Shown here: positions 61,301 to 64,000 of the stretch, in pieces
How positions within the stretch are numbered: position 1 is the stretch's first letter
How the letters are laid out: every line of letters starts with the position of its first letter
Assembly (NCBI GenBank): GCA_005217565.1
Contig: SJCO01000004.1
Coordinates: forward strand, 372,001-436,000
DNA length: 64,000 bases
Source of the DNA: Puteibacter caeruleilacunae
GTDB lineage: Bacteria > Bacteroidota > Bacteroidia > Bacteroidales > Prolixibacteraceae
Reading direction: 5' to 3'
Position numbers and translations under genes: made by a program
The notes under the pieces: generated by a model
What the model was told of the DNA's origin: nothing
The model's input: the letters and a program-made list of their open reading frames with translations, nothing else
Databases searched by the model: none

Positions 61301-61827
61301 CCTGAAGCAGGCACATCTAAAGAATACTTTCCGTCGACATCAGTAGTTATACCAATAGTAGTGCCTTTAACCACCACCGACACACCTGGTAATCCCTCTC
61401 CATTTTCATCAGTAACAGTACCTGTTATGACCTTGGCCTGCTGCGATGAAGTTTTCTCGATTGCTTTACTTGATAATAATACCTGCTGATCAATGATCAT
61501 GTATTTTATCTGAGTATCACCAAAAAGCATTTCTAAAACATCGTTAATATTGCGATTGGTAGCATTTACATTTACTCTACGCTTAATATCAACAACTCTG
61601 GAGTTATAGAAAAATCGATATTCCGTTTCGCTTTCCAATTTCTCCAATACATCCTCTACTGTAACATCTTTCAACTTAATACTCATCAGTTTCTCCTGAG
61701 AAAAACTCTCAACTGCTTGAAGTTGAAACATGCTTAAAAGAAATATGATCATTCCGATTCTCATAATTCTAAGTGTTTTTTTAAGGGCATAGCTATCCCA
61801 GCCCCTACATCCTGAATTTTTTTTCAT
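58306..61827 (-). CDS. SusC/RagA TonB-linked outer-membrane receptor with STN domain
   Basis: An 1173-residue transporter. Order: signal peptide (after a 20-residue basic start, ends ESFSQ), STN/secretin-TonB domain (about 50-125, LKDVTVEDVLEKLESETEYRF), a carboxypeptidase-like domain (GTVTDENGEGLPGVSVVVKG, 135-215), plug with the SusC hallmark DAEAVIYGARASGGVLVITTKKG, then barrel ending FSFGLNVNF. The N-terminal STN domain is the part that signals to FecR, matching the FecR/sigma pair directly upstream. Together with SusD it imports the glycan oligosaccharides. Confidence 0.96.
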   Translation of the reverse strand: MKKNSGCRGWDSYALKKTLRIMRIGMIIFLLSMFQLQAVESFSQEKLMSIKLKDVTVEDVLEKLESETEYRFFYNSRVVDIKRRVNVNATNRNINDVLEMLFGDTQIKYMIIDQQVLLSSKAIEKTSSQQAKVITGTVTDENGEGLPGVSVVVKGTTIGITTDVDGKYSLDVPASGEVLLFSFVGMKTKEVVISGQKVINISLEEDAIGLEEVIAVGYQSKHKTNLTGSVATVSSEQLKDRPTAKLTSVLPGMAPGLTVTRSNPGRIGQTSESLRIGGITSRSNPGILVVIDGVPQEGTTSALNSINPNDVESISVLKDAEAVIYGARASGGVLVITTKKGGKPNLSASASVSFRKPHIYPRKTNMLQMFEMLEEGWENNGITPMWGFPKVFKYVKDNNITFDDIKNNDFQYAITDGAQFPDTPYLGFGHTDWIDTMYGTGVSKNYDVSASGSSKKTNYYLSLGIVDEGSMLRYGRNNSYTYYTRLKYEYQYNEMIKVGANIGLRYQRLTEPTAYGTVQSLAASKHTYDHPYTPEGKYMNWGGFQNPIGWAEEGGDHRIKFYDVKPQLFVEVTPISGLKIKANFAKNVSFRNGRSLSTSFKHYYGTERFSFENRRQSETSVGSQLIINNSFTGNLQATYNVQIQENHKLRALAGMSHEEFTRDVTTSWRDNLAYDKLQTLNLGDSEKQYNSDEQTQDAIKSYFGNISYSYADKYVVEASVRRDGSSRFAKGYKWDEFFGGGVAWNVDKEGFFQNLNLHNVNALKLRSSWGQLGNIGSIGLYDFVSQINIGQSNLLLGQPTSVAKLQTATLAGFPSLTRTWEVAEKLNFGYDLTMFDGRFKSSFNYFITNTDNMFYGEEFPSVLGTAPPSINGAHVRTNGWDLSLEWNDKIGSSFTYYGRFGISDANTEVKSLSDSRIIKYGNNAFVEGYSVGSMFGYDYDGLIQDDADLADYLDRIEAGITRRVRVGDAKYKDLDGDGKLEGAKFEAGEDGNPTADSGDLVYLGDTEIHYNYYFDLGFSWKGFDFSMLLNGVGKWNVWERTGTETGYPWVQPLEHFYNNTWSADRPDAKYPRLSVIGNDFSNDRNDNNYRISNAPYVKQNVPYLAIKNIKLGYNIPKSIARKLRTERLYVYANISDLGYIINKMPKSYSPEQPFNSNITPYPQTFSFGLNVNF

Positions 61828-61928
61828 ACATTTGAATGTTGTTGGGTTAAACTTAATTTCGTGGGTTTAATCTTCTACTTTACAGGAAGGCGCGGCATCG
61901 CTTTCCTGTATTTTTTTTGGGAAATCAA

Positions 61929-62948
61929 TTATCTCTTTTTGATCACCACCTTTCTTTTTAAATAGTTTCCATTGGTTCCTTTTTTTCTATCAATAATTTT
62001 AGTTTCAACGTTGGAAGTTATTTCCAGAAATTTCAAGACATCTTCAAGAGATTCATTTTCTAAGGTTGCAAAGAACAGGTCATCCTCAAGACCCCTTTTG
62101 TCTACCTCCACATCAATATTATAAAAAGCCTCAAGCTTTTGAGCCATCACCTCAACTGGATCATTATTAAAGATGAGTACGCCATTGATCCAGGCGATAT
62201 AATTCTTAGCATCAACTTTCTCTCCAATAAACTTGCGTTTATCTTTGTAATAGGAAACCTTATAATCAGGCTTCATCGTAATTACTTTTCGATTATTATT
62301 ATCGATAACCTGTACCGATCCTTCTTCAAGCACTACCGATTCAATATTTTGATCTGGAAATCCAGTGACATTAAATCGAGTTCCCAGCACCTTTATTTTG
62401 AAATTTGGTAGAGCAACAACAAATGGATGCTCTTTATCCTTCGTCACATCAAAGAAAGCCTCACCAGTCAACTGTACATTTCGCTGATTTTTAGGCCCCT
62501 GTTCATAGTAGATCGTAGAGTTTGCATTTAACCAGCCAGAACTACCATCAGGCAAGTAGAACTTTGTTCTGCACCCTTCAGGAGAAGATATTTCGGCAGT
62601 AGCATATTCGATAGTTGATTTTGTTGTCTGAGTATGTTGCCAAATACTATAAATCATCAATGGAATAAGTAACACAGCTGCTACTTTAGCATACATATTG
62701 AGTATACGCCCTCCACGTTCTATCCAATTTCTTTGAGTGTTTATTTTTTGGTGTAACAACCTAAGCATCCGGGATAGCGTCTTTTCATCAGCCTGCTCTC
62801 CCTCTTCATTGATCCAGTAATCCTCCAACTCCTCTTTCAGTCGTTGGGAATTATTATCATCAAGGAATAAATTGTCTACCTCCAATTTATCATTCAATGA
62901 ATGGGTCCCTTTTATATATTTCCCTAATGGATTATCTTTTCTTGTCAT
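61929..62948 (-). CDS. FecR-family anti-sigma factor
   Basis: A 339-residue protein. Cytoplasmic N-terminus of about 85 residues, one membrane helix (86-104, YAKVAAVLLIPLMIYSIW), a periplasmic FecR domain (about 115-225: TAEISSPEGCRTKFYLPDGSSGWLN, VQLTGEAFFDVTKDKEHPFVV) and a C-terminal DUF4974/STN-like domain (IDVEVDKRGLEDDLFFATL). It holds the sigma factor until SusC with bound glycan transmits a signal through its STN domain. It lies between the sigma gene and susC, 87 bp after the former. Confidence 0.95.
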   Translation of the reverse strand: MTRKDNPLGKYIKGTHSLNDKLEVDNLFLDDNNSQRLKEELEDYWINEEGEQADEKTLSRMLRLLHQKINTQRNWIERGGRILNMYAKVAAVLLIPLMIYSIWQHTQTTKSTIEYATAEISSPEGCRTKFYLPDGSSGWLNANSTIYYEQGPKNQRNVQLTGEAFFDVTKDKEHPFVVALPNFKIKVLGTRFNVTGFPDQNIESVVLEEGSVQVIDNNNRKVITMKPDYKVSYYKDKRKFIGEKVDAKNYIAWINGVLIFNNDPVEVMAQKLEAFYNIDVEVDKRGLEDDLFFATLENESLEDVLKFLEITSNVETKIIDRKKGTNGNYLKRKVVIKKR

Positions 62949-63035
62949 CCTGAATCATTGTGTTTTGTTAGTAATACTGACCAAAATCAAATAGTACTAT
63001 CCCAACAATGATTTTTTTGAAAAAAAATAAAATTC

Positions 63036-63632
63036 TCAACGTTGTCCCTTCAGAAAGGTCATAATAAAAAGGAAAAGATCATTAATGGAGTGTTCATTTA
63101 TTTTAGCACGAATATACTTAAGAGCTGAGACCAATTGATTTTTAACGGTCTGTTCAGATATTGCCAGCTCTGAGGCAATTTCAGCATTCGTGAAGCCATG
63201 CTTCTTGCTCAATAAAAATATCTCTTTCCTTTTTTCGGGTAGTTCTTTAATCAATAATTCTATTGCAGACATAATCTGCTGGTAGTTTAATCGTTTCCCT
63301 GTGGCCATTTCAGAATCACATACCTCAATAGCAACCTGCTGCATATGCTGCTCTTTTCGATGCTTCTCTTTATAGTAGTCTCGAATTAAATTATAAGCAA
63401 TTGTAAAAAGATATGACTGGAAGGATAAGTCTGTGCGGATTTGATTTCGCTTATCCCACACCTTAAAAAATACGTCTTGTACAACTTCTTCGGCTAAGCC
63501 TGAGGACTTAAGAATCTTTAATGAAAAGGCATAAAGCTTCGAGCTGTATATATTATACAACTTATCAAAAGCTCGCGTATCTCCCCTCCGAACTCCCTCT
63601 AACAGCGCTATTTCGTCACTCCGAAGATGCAA
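63036..63632 (-). CDS. ECF RNA polymerase sigma factor (FecI-type)
   Basis: A 198-residue sigma factor. Region 2: RRGDTRAFDKLYNIYSSKLYAF, AEEVVQDVFFKVW and FQSYLFTIAYNLIRDYYKEK. Region 4: LPEKRKEIFLLSKKHGFTNAEIASELAISEQTVKNQL with a helix-turn-helix. No ATG or GTG lies in the short open stretch between the upstream in-frame stop and TTG 63632, so the probable start is that TTG codon, giving LHLRSDEIALLEGV. It activates the PUL promoters when FecR releases it. It heads the locus sigma, FecR, SusC, SusD. Confidence 0.94.
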   Translation of the reverse strand: MHLRSDEIALLEGVRRGDTRAFDKLYNIYSSKLYAFSLKILKSSGLAEEVVQDVFFKVWDKRNQIRTDLSFQSYLFTIAYNLIRDYYKEKHRKEQHMQQVAIEVCDSEMATGKRLNYQQIMSAIELLIKELPEKRKEIFLLSKKHGFTNAEIASELAISEQTVKNQLVSALKYIRAKINEHSINDLFLFIMTFLKGQR

Positions 63633-63701
63633 AAAATTATTTCCTACATTAGTATTACTGTTCCTTTTTAAAAAGTACTATATATGTACTTAGATTTTTT
63701 T

Positions 63702-63735
63702 CAAGGCTCAGCAATACACCGATTCCCGAGCCTTG
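63702..63735. repeat. Inverted repeat between the sigma factor and the edge gene
   Basis: Perfect 8-bp arms CAAGGCTC/GAGCCTTG (63702-63709 with 63728-63735), loop of 18 bases. On the minus strand it follows the stop codon of the partial gene and is followed by an A-run rather than a T-run, so it is not a typical terminator for that gene. Confidence 0.5.
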
Positions 63736-63744
63736 AGAAAATAT

Positions 63745-64000
63745 TTAATAAGTGATACGTATATTCATTTCATCGCCTTCCTGAATCTTACGAGAATCGA
63801 AGGTTAATGTTAGCTGATCACCAGTTAGTTTTTTAGTATACCTTACAGCACTATCATCTACCTTAACATCAATCCCTTTGATGACCTTACCTGAAACCAC
63901 ATTAAGATGTATTTCCGACAACTTAACATTGCCATACTCCATCCGTAGCTTATTCTCCTGAACAGCATCAGTTCTACGTTGCCAGAAATTCCCCCATCCT
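63745..64000 (-). CDS. C-terminal part of an unidentified secreted protein (cut by window edge)
   Basis: The minus-strand frame is open to the right edge and ends at the stop 63745-63747. Visible residues include GGNFWQRRTDAVQENKLRME (near the edge), then KLSEIHLNVVSGKVIKGIDV and KKLTGDQLTLTFDSRKI, ending GDEMNIRITY. This looks like a terminal beta-sandwich module, as found at the C-terminus of large glycoside hydrolases. It lies upstream of the sigma gene on the same strand and probably belongs to the same carbohydrate-related cluster. The family cannot be told from 85 residues. Confidence 0.6.
   Translation of the reverse strand, partial: GWGNFWQRRTDAVQENKLRMEYGNVKLSEIHLNVVSGKVIKGIDVKVDDSAVRYTKKLTGDQLTLTFDSRKIQEGDEMNIRITY

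Overview
The window comes from a low-GC member of the Bacteroidota, most likely a marine Bacteroidales/Marinilabiliales-type polysaccharide degrader. Evidence: a SusC/SusD pair with a FecI-type sigma factor and FecR anti-sigma factor, a sulfatase and GH29/GH2 glycosidases, several close matches to the Bacteroidota -7 promoter box (TAnnTTTG), almost no Shine-Dalgarno sequences, and families typical of the phylum (DUF3276/PUR-like, TlpA-DUF4369, fused System II cytochrome c assembly protein). No tRNA, rRNA, CRISPR array, transposase or prophage gene was seen.

Layout. 1-6.3 kb: start of recA (cut by the edge) behind a bcp peroxiredoxin; then a SPOR-like protein, clpS, nfeD and floA; then a long intergenic region with a possible small RNA and a membrane-anchored phosphoesterase. 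6.4-8 kb: VOC protein and PagL-like lipid A deacylase, convergent. 8.3-29.9 kb: a region dominated by vitamin B12. It holds a cbiJ-cbiD fusion, a PepSY-type membrane protein, a cobalamin riboswitch with a BtuB-like receptor, cbiA with an extraordinary acidic repeat tail, and a second cobalamin riboswitch with btuF-btuC-btuD. Interspersed are the mannonate genes uxuB-uxuA, a class A PBP, and a three-gene acyl-CoA (propionyl-CoA) carboxylase operon whose product pathway normally needs B12. 30-43 kb: housekeeping and small genes (LysE exporter, esterase, Nudix, Xaa-Pro aminopeptidase, CPBP protease, DUF456, PUR-like, M48 protease, folD, ffh, TlpA-like protein, two small unknowns). 43-50.4 kb: a very large GH2 enzyme and a fused ResB/CcsA cytochrome c assembly protein. 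50.5-64 kb: a polysaccharide utilisation locus on the minus strand. Its order is sigma factor, FecR, SusC with an STN signalling domain, SusD, a GH43-like propeller enzyme, an S1 sulfatase, and a GH43-like/GH29 fusion. A further gene is cut by the right edge.

How the parts work together. The B12 genes are split into at least four transcription units. Only uptake (btuB, btuFCD) is under riboswitch control; the biosynthetic genes cbiJD and cbiA have no visible riboswitch. The utilisation locus looks adapted to a sulfated, fucose-containing glycan. Hexuronate catabolism (uxuBA) and the distant GH2 gene share a near-identical palindrome in their upstream regions, which suggests one repressor coordinates uronate-containing glycan breakdown with uronate catabolism. 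Several non-coding repeats (8-bp GGTTGAAA tandem repeats, a 20-bp perfect hairpin, and inverted repeats flanking the ccs gene) belong to one loosely related family scattered between genes.

The most unusual single item is CbiA: about 430 residues of acidic sequence, including five 36-residue repeats of exactly 108 bp each, follow a complete cobyrinate a,c-diamide synthase.
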